The notes: generated by a model not told the origin, from the sequence alone. A DNA stretch of 64,000 nucleotides from Dissulfuribacter thermophilus (GCF_001687335.1 NZ_MAGO01000002.1:169198-233197); one strand, 5' to 3'; positions 1 through 10,618 are shown, counted from the first letter of the stretch. Numbers and translations are program-made.

Positions 1-47
1 TGCTTTACCACACAGTCGATAAACACAATATCTTGGAGGAAAAAAGG

Positions 48-296
48 ATGGCGGGTATTTCCACTATAACTCAATCTCTTAACTCATTGACAAACCTTAC
101 AAATAAAATTTACGACAGTCAGAAAAGGCTTCAGGAGACCTTCAGTCCAAAAGACCATACAAAGAACGAATCGACATTTGAACCATCAAAAGAAATAGTA
201 GAACAAATTTCACTGACAAGGGCATTTGAGGCAAACTTGAAGGTCATTGAGACAGAAAATGAAAGAATAGGCACTGTAATTGACATAAAAGTATAA
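48..296 (+). CDS. small protein resembling the C-terminal end of flagellar rod/hook proteins
   Basis: An 82-residue protein. I chose the ATG at 48 because GGAGG lies at 35-39; an in-frame TTG sits further upstream at 33. The last 33 residues (EIVEQISLTRAFEANLKVIE, then a TVIDIKV end) match the C-terminal helix shared by flagellar rod and hook proteins such as FlgC and FlgG, where a conserved AFEAN/AYEAN is followed by K-VI-T and a terminal L-DI. The N-terminal two thirds has no family I recognise and is rich in S, T and K. The whole protein is much shorter than any rod protein (FlgC is about 130-150). It may be a reduced FlgC-like protein or a structural orphan. Its neighbours to the left are outside the window. 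A terminator follows at once. Confidence 0.6.
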   Translation: MAGISTITQSLNSLTNLTNKIYDSQKRLQETFSPKDHTKNESTFEPSKEIVEQISLTRAFEANLKVIETENERIGTVIDIKV

Positions 297-315
297 CTAA
301 TTTTCTCCACAACCC

Positions 316-348
316 AAAAAGGCCGGCAGGATAAACCTACCGGCCTTT
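316..348. terminator. hairpin terminator between convergent genes
   Basis: GGCCGGCAGG and CCTACCGGCC pair around a short ATAAA loop with one G-T position. The stem is flanked by A-run and T-rich sequence, so it can serve both the flagellar-like gene on the plus strand and the symporter gene on the minus strand. Confidence 0.7.
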
Positions 349-373
349 GATGTCTTTAAATTATATTCAACTG

Positions 374-2152
374 TTAATGATCTATAGCGGCTCCGGCACC
401 CCTTGGAGTCCTAATGGAATCCACAAGATCCTGAATTTCTTTTGGAGGAGCCTTTGTTACCATTGAGACCAATATAGTTACTATGAAGTTAATGAGCATA
501 CCTACAACACCGATACCTTCTGCACTGATGCCTAGGAACCACGGCTTCATTCCAAGGAACTTAACCTGGATAATATAGACAGCCGTGAACACTATTCCGG
601 AAATCATACCGCAGATAGCTCCCTCCCTGTTGGTCCTCTTCGAGAAAATACCGAGGATTATGATTGGGAAGAAGGATGAAGCCGCAAGACCGAATGCAAA
701 TGCCACGACCTGCGCCACGAATCCAGGAGGATTGATTCCAAAGTACCCTGCAATACACACCGCAACTGCGATCATGATACGGCCCACTAATAGTCTCTGC
801 TTTTCAGAGGCCTTTCTATTGATCATACGGTAGTAGAGGTCATGAGATATGGATGAGGCGATGACTAGGAGCAATCCTGATGCAGTTGAAAGTGCTGCAG
901 CAAGACCTCCAGCTGCCACGAAAGCAATAACCCAAGCGGGGAGATTTGCAATCTCCGGATTTGCAAGCACCATTATGTCTCTATCTATGTAGAGCTCGTT
1001 TGGATTTGATGTGAGCTCATTTTTTACGAGGCGCTGTCCAAGAGGACCAGTACCCTCTGCAAATACTGGTTTACCCTTAAATGGTTTTCCTGCTCTATAC
1101 TGAATAATACCGTCTCCGTTTTTATCCACCCATGCTATAAGACCTGTCTTTTCCCAGTTTTTGAACCAAGAAGGAGCTTCCTGATAGGGCTTATTATTTA
1201 GGGTGTCTATCATGTTGTAACGAGCAAAGGCTGCCACTGCAGGAGCAGTTGTATAAAGAATTGCTATAAAGAGGAGTGCATAACCAGCGCTGAGCCTTGC
1301 AGCCTTGACACTGGGAACTGTATAGAACCTGATGATAACGTGAGGAAGACCAGCGGTACCGACCATAAGTGCCAGAGTAATACAAAATACGTCGAGCATA
1401 GACTTTTGTCCCGGGCCAAATGCCGACGTATATTCAGCAAAACCAAGATCCCGGTTCAGTTGATCCAGGACTTCTAACAGATATTTGCCTGCATGTTGCC
1501 CTACTTCTACGTGACTTCCAAGTCCGATCTGTGGTATTGGTGTGCCTGTAATCTTCATGGCAATTGCAATGGCAGGAATAAGGTAGGCAATAATCAGGAC
1601 TGAGTACTGAGCCACCTGGGTCCAGGTAATGCCCTTCATTCCTCCAAGTCCGGCGTAGAAGAACACGATGACCATACCTATGAGGACGCCTGTATTAACG
1701 TCAACTTCAAGGAAACGGCTGAAGACGATTCCAACACCGCGCATCTGGCCTGCAACATATGTGAGAGATACGAAAATAGCACATATTAAGGCCACTACGC
1801 GAGCTGCATTTGAATAATAACGGTCTCCAACAAAGTCTGGAACTGTAAATTTCCCAAATTTCCTAAGATAAGGTGCGAGCAATAGGGCTAAGAGCACATA
1901 ACCACCAGTCCATCCCATTAAGTAAATTGAACCAGTGTATCCCAAAAATGAGATGAGACCTGCCATTGAGATAAAAGATGCAGCACTCATCCAGTCAGCA
2001 GCAGTAGCCATTCCATTGGCAAGGGCTGGAACACCGCCTCCAGCTACGTAAAATCCCTTTGTATCTTTAACCCTCGATGCCCATGCAATAAATATGTATA
2101 GGCCAAAGGTCAAACCCACCATTATGTAAGTCCACGCTAATATTGACATCAT
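374..2152 (-). CDS. sodium/solute symporter large subunit (SSF family, acetate-permease type)
   Basis: A 592-residue polytopic membrane protein of the sodium:solute symporter family, with about 13 hydrophobic segments. The SSF signature region (GLGGMKGITWTQVAQY, about residues 167-182) and the early DWMSAASF motif (about 53-60) are clear. A soluble loop near residue 342 carries DKNGDGIIQ, an EF-hand-like calcium loop that I recall from the VC_2705 subfamily. That subfamily works with a small DUF4212 subunit, which is the next gene upstream (30 bases away). With acs close by on the other strand, acetate or another short monocarboxylate is the likely substrate, but the sequence does not prove it. 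The start has GGAGGGG immediately before two adjacent ATG codons (2152 and 2149); either may be used. Confidence 0.87.
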   Translation of the reverse strand: MMSILAWTYIMVGLTFGLYIFIAWASRVKDTKGFYVAGGGVPALANGMATAADWMSAASFISMAGLISFLGYTGSIYLMGWTGGYVLLALLLAPYLRKFGKFTVPDFVGDRYYSNAARVVALICAIFVSLTYVAGQMRGVGIVFSRFLEVDVNTGVLIGMVIVFFYAGLGGMKGITWTQVAQYSVLIIAYLIPAIAIAMKITGTPIPQIGLGSHVEVGQHAGKYLLEVLDQLNRDLGFAEYTSAFGPGQKSMLDVFCITLALMVGTAGLPHVIIRFYTVPSVKAARLSAGYALLFIAILYTTAPAVAAFARYNMIDTLNNKPYQEAPSWFKNWEKTGLIAWVDKNGDGIIQYRAGKPFKGKPVFAEGTGPLGQRLVKNELTSNPNELYIDRDIMVLANPEIANLPAWVIAFVAAGGLAAALSTASGLLLVIASSISHDLYYRMINRKASEKQRLLVGRIMIAVAVCIAGYFGINPPGFVAQVVAFAFGLAASSFFPIIILGIFSKRTNREGAICGMISGIVFTAVYIIQVKFLGMKPWFLGISAEGIGVVGMLINFIVTILVSMVTKAPPKEIQDLVDSIRTPRGAGAAIDH

Positions 2153-2181
2153 TCCCCTCCTTCTCTCCTTAAGTCACTTTT

Positions 2182-2433
2182 TTACTCATGAACATCATAA
2201 TCACGGTCCAACTTATTCATGATCTTATAGTACACAAAGATTAAGACGACGAATACCAGTATTGATCCCTGCTGTGCAAACCAGAATCCCAACGGAAAGC
2301 CACCGAGGTGAATGTTATTTAATGGCTTCACAAAGAAGATACCGCAAAAGTAGGAAACCACTGCCCAGATACACAACAGGACAGAAACTACGGAGATATT
2401 TTTCCTCCAGTATTCTTCAAGTCTATCTTTCAT
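2182..2433 (-). CDS. DUF4212 small subunit of sodium/substrate symporter
   Basis: An 83-residue protein with a charged N-terminus (MKDRLEEYWRKN) and two hydrophobic segments (about residues 14-35 and 47-70). This is the usual make-up of the DUF4212 small subunits that accompany SSF symporters of the VC_2705 type. I placed the start at the ATG at 2433 because AAAGGAGGG lies 6-8 bases upstream; the longer reading from 2451 would put the ribosome-binding site inside the gene. It is followed by the large subunit after 29 bases, so the two are translated from one message. Function: assembly or activity partner of the symporter in the inner membrane. Confidence 0.85.
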   Translation of the reverse strand: MKDRLEEYWRKNISVVSVLLCIWAVVSYFCGIFFVKPLNNIHLGGFPLGFWFAQQGSILVFVVLIFVYYKIMNKLDRDYDVHE

Positions 2434-2499
2434 CTCTATCCCTCCTTTCAAAAATTTTGTACGAGGATAGTGGAATCAAATTTGAATGTCAATATGTCA

Positions 2500-3213
2500 C
2501 TAAAAAATCCACCTCCAACTCCTACCTGCCATATAGAGATCTTTCATGGTTTCAAATCCACCTGATCTCAATTTCTTAACCAAAAAAAGGAATAGATAGG
2601 CTGTTTGGTAGGCGTCTTCCAGGGCATCATGAGGTTCAAAATCCGGGAGTCCATATTCCTCAGATAGGTCTTCTAAATTGAAAGAAATTCTGTAATTAAA
2701 TTTGTCATAATAATTTCCCCACTGCTCTTCTTTATATAACTGAGCAAGCTTCATAGTATCTATACACGGATTGTGAATAGTACCCCCAAGATATTGTTTT
2801 AAGGCCTTATTTAAAAATCTTACATCAAGGCCAACATAATGGCCAACCAAAAAACTTCCATGACAGAAGGAAACAAATTCAGGTAAAACCTCTTCAATGC
2901 TATGGGCCTCGTTTAGAACATCTGGTGTTATCCTGTGAATCAAGGTGGCTGCCTTTGATGGAAGATTTTGGGGGCGAATGTAACAATGAAAGTTTTCTCC
3001 TGGGACAATTCTAAGATTTCGCACTTTGACAGCACCGATGCTGACTATTTCGTCCTTTCTTAAATTAAGACCAGTGAGTTCTGTATCAAAAACTGTAAAT
3101 TCGTAATCTTTAATTGGCCTTGATTGATCAAACTCCAAAAAAAAACGCTGGTTTTCTACAAGAATAGGATGAACATCTTTTGTCCTGTGAAAGAGACGAA
3201 ATAGACCAAACAT
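2500..3213 (-). CDS. DEDDh 3'-5' exonuclease, DnaQ/epsilon-like
   Basis: A 237-residue protein with the full DEDDh exonuclease set: FDTELTGL (Exo I, D and E near residues 43-45), HYVGLDVRFL (Exo II, D near residue 130) and HDALEDAYQTAYLF (Exo III, H and D near 196-201). It lacks polymerase or helicase domains, so it is a free-standing exonuclease related to DnaQ/PolC epsilon. It lies 4 bases downstream of the cNMP/CBS/DUF294 gene and is surely co-transcribed with it. This pairing (DUF294 protein plus DEDDh exonuclease beside acetate transport and acs) recurs in proteobacteria, but the biological link between them is not clear to me. Confidence 0.85.
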   Translation of the reverse strand: MFGLFRLFHRTKDVHPILVENQRFFLEFDQSRPIKDYEFTVFDTELTGLNLRKDEIVSIGAVKVRNLRIVPGENFHCYIRPQNLPSKAATLIHRITPDVLNEAHSIEEVLPEFVSFCHGSFLVGHYVGLDVRFLNKALKQYLGGTIHNPCIDTMKLAQLYKEEQWGNYYDKFNYRISFNLEDLSEEYGLPDFEPHDALEDAYQTAYLFLFLVKKLRSGGFETMKDLYMAGRSWRWIF

Positions 3214-3217
3214 TTAC

Positions 3218-5182
3218 TCACGATACTGGATAAAGTTCCTTTATGAAGGACTGAATCCTCCCAATAACGGAGAAGGCCTCCTTTAGCGTCTTTTTTTCTA
3301 GTTCTGTAAGATCTCCTGGATCTATAAAATTGTCAGGCTCTTTACCATCTTCAAGAAGCCTCATTTGATGAACAAGCCTGAGCTGCATCAAAAATTCATA
3401 TGCATCTTTTGACTCTAAAAATATATCTCTAGAAATGAAATCTTTTTCATAAAGTACTTGTAACCTCATAAGGGTATTGGTCTCTTTGATGCCATGTCTA
3501 AGACTCATCAAACGAGCAAAATCCACGAATGGTACAATCCCACGTGTTTTTAGGTCCAGTCGATTCTTGTGTTCACCATCTTTTTCAACAATGAAATTCC
3601 TAAAAAAAGTAAGAGGAGGCCTTATTGCCAGACAGTCCCCTGCAAGTTGATATTGAAAAATAGAGTATTTTTGGGCCATTTTACTTAGGTGGTCTCTGAG
3701 AGAACGGCCTAGGTGTAGGTCTCCAAAACCCGGCCTAAAGTCAAAAAATATAGTGGCGTTTCTTACTTCATCTGGCTCAGGTCTTTTTATCCATTCGTCA
3801 AAATAGCCTTCCCACGTCCTATAGGGCTGGCACCACCGTGGATTCGAGGCCATGATGTCACCTGGACACCTTGGAAAACCACATTTTACTAGATGCTCAA
3901 TGGCTTCTTTTCCAAAATTACGGAAATATTCTTGCGCCGCCTTTGAAAGTTCCTCGTCTGCCGGATCTTCATATATCAGGGCATTGTCCTGGTCTGTCCT
4001 AAATGTCTGCTCCTTTCTCCCTTCACTGCCCATAAGCAGCCAGCAATAGTTGACTGGAGGCATTCCCATCTCATCCTGTAGAAGGGTGAGCAGTTTTTCC
4101 AATATCAGGTCGTTTAAAATAGTAATGACCCTAGTAATATTATTTGACCTAGCACCTTCATCTAGGAGATTTCTGATTATAAAGGGGACCTTTTGAGATA
4201 TTGGATAAAGGTCCTCGATCCTCTGTTTGGATACGATCTCCCGGAAGATGTATAGAGGTGAGCTTCCCTGAAGCACCATTATATCGTGAGCAGTTACTAC
4301 CCCTATGATCTCCCCTTCCTGTTCTATAGCCAGATGATGCACCTGTTCCTGCATCATGGTTAAAAGTGCGTCAAATGCAACGGTCATTGCAGAGACCTTT
4401 TTCACAGGACTAGACATGATCTTTCGCACTGGCTCACTAAAACCAAGTCCTTTGGCAACCACTTTGGTCCTCAAATCCTTATCTGTGACAATCCCTGTGA
4501 TAGCATCATCCTGTCCCCGTACCAGCAGGGAGCCAATGTGTTTCTCTGCCATTTTCTGAGCAGCAGTTTGGATGGATTCCCCCTGGCCTATTGTCTCTGG
4601 TTTCCTTTGAATGAGATCTTTTAACTGTACACTAAAGAGATAGAGTGTGCTTTCTGATTTAGGAGTAATTTTGTGTTTTCTAAGCTCTGAATAGGCCGTT
4701 CTAATAAGCTTTTGAGAGAAACTCCTTAAAAAGAACTTTACAACCTTTGGGTACTTTTCCAGAAGCTCAAGAAACTTGTCTTTCTCTATTAGAAAACAAA
4801 AGGTATCCTCGACTGTCTCTACATTTAAATTGGCTTTTGAATTCTGTATGATGGGAAGAGCACCAATGTAGGACCCCTCCCCTCGGTAGTCTTTTAAAGT
4901 AATATCCCCTTCATCGTCTTTCAAATAGAGTTTGACCCCACCCTTTTGGATCAAATATAAGTGAGAGACTTCGGTTTCATCCTGTTTAAAAATGAGGGTA
5001 CCTCTTGGGAAAAAGTCAATCACTATGTCTTTCGACAGTTCCTTAAGGGCCTCTTCAGGTAACTCATTAAAGGGATGAATCTTTTTTAAAAAATCAATGA
5101 TGACCTGTGGAGGGACGGAATGAGGATTTTTCTTGTTATAAACCATACAAAAATCCCTTATTTTATCTAGATTAGTTGACAA
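3218..5182 (-). CDS. cNMP-binding / CBS-pair / DUF294 nucleotidyltransferase-like regulator
   Basis: A 654-residue cytoplasmic protein. Order: a short N-terminal region; a cyclic-nucleotide-binding beta-barrel (about residues 35-150, with FFPRGTLIFKQDE and EGSYIGALPI); two CBS repeats (about 190-310, IGSLLVRGQDDAITGIVTDKD and the VVTAHDIM end); a DUF294 nucleotidyltransferase-like domain (about 340-470, with MGSEGRKEQTFRTDQDNALI, containing the GS-G-R--Q---TDQD pattern typical of GlnD-like transferases); and a DUF294 C-terminal helical domain. Such proteins are placed with acs and acetate symporters in many proteobacteria, and may sense nucleotides through the CBS pair. The substrate is unknown. 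It starts the two-gene operon with the exonuclease and is divergent from acs, with 74 bases between the starts. Confidence 0.88.
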   Translation of the reverse strand: MSTNLDKIRDFCMVYNKKNPHSVPPQVIIDFLKKIHPFNELPEEALKELSKDIVIDFFPRGTLIFKQDETEVSHLYLIQKGGVKLYLKDDEGDITLKDYRGEGSYIGALPIIQNSKANLNVETVEDTFCFLIEKDKFLELLEKYPKVVKFFLRSFSQKLIRTAYSELRKHKITPKSESTLYLFSVQLKDLIQRKPETIGQGESIQTAAQKMAEKHIGSLLVRGQDDAITGIVTDKDLRTKVVAKGLGFSEPVRKIMSSPVKKVSAMTVAFDALLTMMQEQVHHLAIEQEGEIIGVVTAHDIMVLQGSSPLYIFREIVSKQRIEDLYPISQKVPFIIRNLLDEGARSNNITRVITILNDLILEKLLTLLQDEMGMPPVNYCWLLMGSEGRKEQTFRTDQDNALIYEDPADEELSKAAQEYFRNFGKEAIEHLVKCGFPRCPGDIMASNPRWCQPYRTWEGYFDEWIKRPEPDEVRNATIFFDFRPGFGDLHLGRSLRDHLSKMAQKYSIFQYQLAGDCLAIRPPLTFFRNFIVEKDGEHKNRLDLKTRGIVPFVDFARLMSLRHGIKETNTLMRLQVLYEKDFISRDIFLESKDAYEFLMQLRLVHQMRLLEDGKEPDNFIDPGDLTELEKKTLKEAFSVIGRIQSFIKELYPVS

Positions 5183-5256
5183 AAAACATACTTCATAGTA
5201 GCTGTTTCTACAACCAAATTTACGTGATAATAATAACTTGATAAGGAGGTCCCGTC

Positions 5257-7251
5257 GTGTGTGCGAATGAAACCCAAATAGAAAGTTTGATGCAAGAAGA
5301 ACGCTTGTTTAGGCCCTCTAGAAAGGACCAGATGAAGGCCCATGTGAAAAGTATGAAAGAATACAAGGCCTATTATAAAGAATCCATGGAAGATCCAGAG
5401 GGATTCTGGGCTAGACGAGCTGAAGAACTCATCACATGGAACAAAAAATGGAGAAAGGTACTTCGCTGGGACTTTAATGATCCTAAAATTGAGTGGTTTA
5501 TTGGAGGGAAGTTAAATGTTTCCTATAACTGCCTAGATAGACACCTAGAGAACGGGAGGAGGAACAAGGCAGCACTCATATGGCAGGGAGAGCCAGAAGA
5601 GGACGTTAAAGTCTACACCTATCAGATGCTTCACACAGAAGTCTGTCGTTTTGCCAACGTCCTTAAAAAGCTGGGTGTCAAAAAAGGGGATAGGGTAAGT
5701 ATTTATCTCCCAATGATACCAGAGCTTCCCATTGCAATGCTTGCATGTGCAAGGATTGGGGCTCCGCATAGCATAGTCTTTGCTGGCTTTAGCGCTTCAA
5801 GTCTTGAAAGCCGTATTCAGGATTGTAAGGCAAAGGTCCTTATCACTGCCGATGCAGTGTTGAGGTCCGGTAGGACAATTCCCCTCAAACCAAATGCTGA
5901 CCAGGCCCTCAAGAACTGCCCCACCGTAGAAAAATGTGTCGTGGTAAAAAGGGCCGGTAATGAAATCAACATGGAAGAAGGTCGTGACCTTTGGTGGCAT
6001 GAGTTGATGGCAGATGAAAGCATCAAGGATACCTGCGAACCAGAGATCATGGACGCCGAAGATATGCTCTTTATCTTGTACACCAGTGGAAGCACTGGCA
6101 AGCCCAAAGGCGTCATTCACACAACTGGAGGCTATCTGACCTATGCCGCCCATACAACACAGTGGGTTTTCGATCTTAAAGATGACGATGTCTACTGGTG
6201 TACTGCAGATATTGGTTGGATCACAGGTCATACCTACATCGTATACGGTCCACTTGCCCTAGGTGGAACCTCCCTTATGTTCGAGGGTGTTCCAACATGG
6301 CCTGCGCCAGATCGCTTCTGGAAAATAGTTGAAAAATTCAAAGTCAATATCTTCTACACAGCCCCAACTGTCATTAGGGCACTTATGAGGGAAGGAGTCG
6401 AGTGGACCCAGAAACACGACCTCTCTACTCTTAGAATCCTTGGATCAGTAGGTGAACCAATCAACCCAGAGGCCTGGATGTGGTATCACGAAAATATTGG
6501 AAAGGGTAAACTCCCCATTGTAGACACGTGGTGGCAGACAGAGACAGGAGGTATCCTCATTGCTCCTCTCCCATATGCCACACCACTAAAACCCGGATCA
6601 GCTACCCTGCCACTACCTGGTGTTGATGCAGCCATCGTTAGAAGCGACGGAACCCCAGCGAAAAAGAATGAAGGTGGCTACCTCGTAGTTAAAAGGCCAT
6701 GGCCTGGAATGCTCAGAGGCGTCTTTGGTGACCCAGAGCGTTTCAAGAAACAGTACTTTGACAGATTCCCAGGGATGTATGAATCCGGTGACGGTGCAAG
6801 AAGGGATGAAGATGGATATTTCTGGATCATGGGTCGTCTTGATGACGTCATAAACGTCTCCGGCCACAGACTTGGAACAGCAGAAATAGAGTCTGCCCTT
6901 GTATCACATCCGTCTGTGGCAGAGGCAGCAGTAGTTGGAATGCCTCATCCAGTAAAAGGCCAGACCATTTATGCATATGTCACCCTTAAGGCAGGCCTAG
7001 AAGAGAGCGATGACCTGAGAGCTGAGCTCAGAAATCACGTTAGAAAGATCATCGGTCCTATAGCATCACCTGAGTACATCCAGTTCGCAGTGGGGCTGCC
7101 CAAAACAAGGAGTGGTAAAATTATGAGGAGGATCTTAAGAAAGATCGTTGCAGGGGAGACTGAGGACTTTGGCGATACCTCAACCCTCGCCGATCCATCA
7201 GTAATAGAAGACCTTATCAAAGGGAACAAAGAACTGACTGGAAACAAATAA
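5257..7251 (+). CDS. acs: acetyl-CoA synthetase (AMP-forming)
   Basis: A 664-residue enzyme that makes acetyl-CoA from acetate, ATP and CoA. Visible motifs: the P-loop-like [12 protein letters not shown] (about residues 273-284), the WWQTETGG region (about 427-434), the hinge region around [16 protein letters not shown] (about 527-542) and the C-terminal [14 protein letters not shown], with the lysine (about residue 620) that is acetylated in regulated Acs enzymes. Length fits the family (about 650). The start is GTG at 5257, supported by AAGGAGGT at 5243-5250 with a 6-base spacer; the next ATG is far inside the conserved region. It is divergent from the DUF294 regulator, and a symporter for its probable substrate is close by. 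Confidence 0.96.
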   Translation: MCANETQIESLMQEERLFRPSRKDQMKAHVKSMKEYKAYYKESMEDPEGFWARRAEELITWNKKWRKVLRWDFNDPKIEWFIGGKLNVSYNCLDRHLENGRRNKAALIWQGEPEEDVKVYTYQMLHTEVCRFANVLKKLGVKKGDRVSIYLPMIPELPIAMLACARIGAPHSIVFAGFSASSLESRIQDCKAKVLITADAVLRSGRTIPLKPNADQALKNCPTVEKCVVVKRAGNEINMEEGRDLWWHELMADESIKDTCEPEIMDAEDMLFILYTSGSTGKPKGVIHTTGGYLTYAAHTTQWVFDLKDDDVYWCTADIGWITGHTYIVYGPLALGGTSLMFEGVPTWPAPDRFWKIVEKFKVNIFYTAPTVIRALMREGVEWTQKHDLSTLRILGSVGEPINPEAWMWYHENIGKGKLPIVDTWWQTETGGILIAPLPYATPLKPGSATLPLPGVDAAIVRSDGTPAKKNEGGYLVVKRPWPGMLRGVFGDPERFKKQYFDRFPGMYESGDGARRDEDGYFWIMGRLDDVINVSGHRLGTAEIESALVSHPSVAEAAVVGMPHPVKGQTIYAYVTLKAGLEESDDLRAELRNHVRKIIGPIASPEYIQFAVGLPKTRSGKIMRRILRKIVAGETEDFGDTSTLADPSVIEDLIKGNKELTGNK

Positions 7252-7274
7252 TTAGAACTTAAATCCTCGAGGAG

Positions 7275-7308
7275 GGCTGGGAGGAAAAAATGATTTTTTC
7301 TCCCAGCC
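7275..7308. terminator. terminator downstream of acs
   Basis: GGCTGGGAG pairs with CTCCCAGCC, and the stem is extended inward by an A6/T6 pairing around a TGA loop. A T-rich tail (TCTTATTTCTG) follows on the plus strand. It lies between acs and the convergent fusion gene. Confidence 0.8.
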
Positions 7309-7349
7309 TCTTATTTCTGCCTCTTTAATTATCACGCATCTAGCAACCA

Positions 7350-10300
7350 TTAAAGAAACGATACACCTTTAAGGCCATATTTTTTACTGGGATATAGGCA
7401 GCAGGCCCTCTTAATACACTCCCTGTTCCTGTCATATTGAGTACATATGAGATCATGATCCGCCACGAGGTTTATATCAAGATATTTTTCAGAGAATCTC
7501 TTTGCCTCTTTAAGGGCAATATAGGATTCCCTTTGACAACACCTTGAGGCGACCCTTTCCCCTATCTTTAGGAGTACTTCTCCCACAATCTTCTGGACAA
7601 TGGACCTAGCTCGTGGACTCAACGGAGATGAGTCCAATAGGACTGAAAATGCCACTCCAACCCCTATAGCGGCCCCACAAGAGCCCATAAACCCACATGC
7701 TCCGCCTGGAACTTTAGAGCCCTTTTCAATGGCAGCCAAAATCTTTTCATCGCCAATATCGCCTCCGAGATTTTTATAGGTTGCGAGAATAATTCCCGGA
7801 ACCATGGCGTGATGTTCTGGACCATGCATTGGAAACCTTGGATTAGTCCTAATGCGCTTCATAAGACTTATCATGTCTGTTTCTGTCGTATTTATGGCGA
7901 GCTCTCTAATCACTTCAAGTGGTTCTTCTACATGACACGAGTCACAGCAAAAGTGTCCCTTAATACACCTTGTCTGGGTCTTGAAAACAGTCCCACAGAT
8001 ATCGCACTCTAGTTTGACAGGGGTATCCAAATAGACAATGGGAGCGCCACACAAAAGGCATCCGCTAGGTTGTTTTGGCCTGATTCGTTCCTTTGGCATT
8101 ACCTGAGCCAGATTTGGACTAGAGCAACATGAACATGACCCGTCATCTAGCTGATTTAGGGCCTCGCCACTGTGAGGGTCAATCTTTAAAACCAGATCAT
8201 CAGGAAGGTCTTCGGAAATATCATGGGAAATACCCTTTGTAGTTCCTTTTGTTAGTAAGGTACCATCCTTTAAAAAAAGGCCCTCGATAGGCCCTTTCAA
8301 CAGGGCATTTATCTTCTTTTCTTTAGGCCGATCCTCTAAGGGCTTTTTGGCTTCGAAAGTAAGGCTGTAAAACCTGTGACCTGAGACCTCCCTATAGGGA
8401 AATCGTTTTATTATCTTTGAATGCTCAAAGCCTAAATCCCTCAACATGGAAAAGAGATAGGACTGAACAAGGGCTCCTCCCAGACACTCGCCAACAAGGA
8501 CCTTATTTCCCCGTATCCAAGGCATTGGTTCACACTCTGTCACCACGTCTGAGATAACTATTCTTCCTCCGGGCTTGAGACATCTAAAGGCCTCCTTTAA
8601 AACTCTCCGCTTGTTCTTTGTAAGGTTTAAGACACAGTTGGATATAATGCAGTCCAAGGTCCCTGACTCTATGGGGATATCCTCCAAATGGGCCTTTATA
8701 AAACTGATGTTGTCGTAACCAAGGCCTTTTACTATTGAGTGTTTCCCCTCATTAGCGACCTTTAACATTTCGTCAGTCATATCTAACCCTATCACCCTGC
8801 CTGACGGACCAACCTTTTTTGCGGCAATTAGACACTCTACACCAGTACCGCATCCAAGGTCGCAAACGTATTCACCTGCCTGAAGCAGGGCATCCTCCAC
8901 AGGACTTCCGCATCCGTAAGACCTTTCAATATTCGCCTTGGGCACAAAATTTATCCCTTCTATCCCTGAAAGAGTAGGATTCTGGATCTTTTTGTCGGGT
9001 TCTTTCACTCGTCTTGAATAAAATTCCTGAACAAGCCCCCTCTGATCCCCTTGCCCCATAGAAAGTAGACAGTTTGAATGAAGAAAATTAACATCTTTAA
9101 TTTCATGACATTCAAACGAAACATCACCCATCTTTAAGACAACTCCCATGTTATTCTCACGCTTTGGGAGTCCATTACACTCAAATTTGATAGCATATTG
9201 AATCATTGCTTCATAAAATGGGGAGTTGGGATCAGGATTCAGTGAAAAGCCTTCATGATTTTTGAGGGGCTCAAGACAATGATCAATATCTCCTCCTCCT
9301 GTGAGGAAATGCCATGGATCCTCTCTCATCTCTTGGGAATCAATGAGGCTTAAGGACCTGATCTCCTCCAGTTTAGGGGAAGTTTTCCATATGTCCAAAA
9401 GGTCTTCGCCGCCTTTTAAAAGTTCTCCACACAGAAAACCAGGTCTGTCAACTGTTGCAGGGGTTGGCCAGACCTTTCCATCCGGTCCAACACACAGGGA
9501 CTCCCATCCCGCACTTCCAAGATCATAACGAGTGCCAGGAGGAGAAAAGACTTGAGAGCGTATTGCATCGAGATTGTCCACCTCTATACCAAGGCAATCA
9601 GCCTCCTTGAGAAAAGAGGCGAAGTTTTCTATGAGCAATTCATCTTCAGAGACTGAGAGCCCAGTTCCTGCCCCCTGATCAAAATGCCAAAGGAGATGAC
9701 ACCCAGTAATCCCCAAATCCTTTAGTATATGAAGAGTCTCTTTTATATGATGGATAGTAATTTTATTTACGCTCATTGCGCAGGTAACAGAAAAGCCTCT
9801 TTCAATCAACGACTCTATTCCTGCCTTTGCCCTGTCAAAGCTCCCTTTCCCTCGAATAGAATCGTGAATATCTTTAGGCCCTTCTAAACTGACCTGAAAA
9901 TGGATCCTGTCTTTTTTCAAAAAAGAAAAATCTTTTAAAAGATCCTGGCAGAGAAGCCCATTTGTAAGTACTGCTATCTTTAAATTGGGGATATCCATGC
10001 AGTACCTTAAGATGCTATCGAAATGGGGATAAAGGAAGGGTTCACCCCCTGTAAAACAGACTACATTAAGTCCGTGATCAATGGCCTTTTTTATGGCCTT
10101 TTTTACTGTATCCTCTTTTAATGTCCTATTTCTCGCCCTAAATTCAGAAAAAAGGCAATGTCTGCAGGAAAGATTGCACCTGTCCAAAAGGTGGAACCAT
10201 AGCTCACGTAGGCCCTCTAGCCCCTTTCCTTTTCTACCTTCGTATGGAGAGACAGGTGGAATGGTAATCGACCCCAAAAAGTGCCGCGCCTCAAAAAAGG

Positions 10301-10479
10301 CCCGTTCTGGTCCAATGCTAAAATTGATAAGGCTCCTTACAATCTCTTTTTCACATAACTTTTGAATATCTTTTAAAATGGTATCTGCCCTTTCATTAAC
10401 TACAAACCAAAAAGGCACCTCAGGAAGTACGTAGGTCCTGTCCCCTACCCTCTTTAAAAAAAAGGTCTTGAATGGTCAT
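7350..10479 (-). CDS. radical SAM - ArsM-like methyltransferase - DUF5714 fusion (5' end frameshifted)
   Basis: A three-part protein of 1022 residues from the GTG at 10418, or about 1042 with the restored 5' end. Numbered from the GTG: radical SAM domain with CNLSCRHC (Cys81, 85, 88) and GGEP (124-127) to about 330; a class I methyltransferase (about 495-700) with SYGCGSPVEDA, DLGCGTGVECL, SNCVLNLT and GECLGGAL, the pattern of arsenite methyltransferase ArsM including Cys residues in two of its usual positions; a Cys-rich linker with CSCC (about 760-765) and CLLCGAP; then DUF5714 (about 790-1015) with HGPEHH, GGACGFMGSCG and RCCQRESY. The start is odd. An ATG at 10479 with GGAG 12 bases upstream opens MTIQDLF, but runs into a stop unless one T is removed from the T8 run at about 10454-10461. 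With that change it joins KRVGDRTYVLPEV and the frame below. Substrate unknown; arsenic, selenium or another thiol-bound metalloid is a guess from the ArsM part. Confidence 0.8.
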
Positions 10480-10596
10480 ATTTGCCACAGGCTCCTTTTT
10501 AAAAAACTAAAAATTTTGTTTACGGCTCCATGGACCAAAAAATAATTGATTAAAATCTAACACTATACCATGCCACCAGAGCCACAATGTATAAAT

Positions 10597-10618
10597 GTTC
10601 TATTTCTCTATTTAGAAC
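10597..10618. promoter_or_regulatory. inverted repeat upstream of the fusion gene, possible operator
   Basis: GTTCTA and TAGAAC form a perfect 6-base inverted repeat with a 10-base AT-rich spacer, about 120 bases upstream of the fusion gene's ATG. The spacing of one and a half helical turns suits a dimeric repressor, but no regulator gene lies beside it. The rest of the 290-base gap is AT-rich and shows nothing else I can name. Confidence 0.3.
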
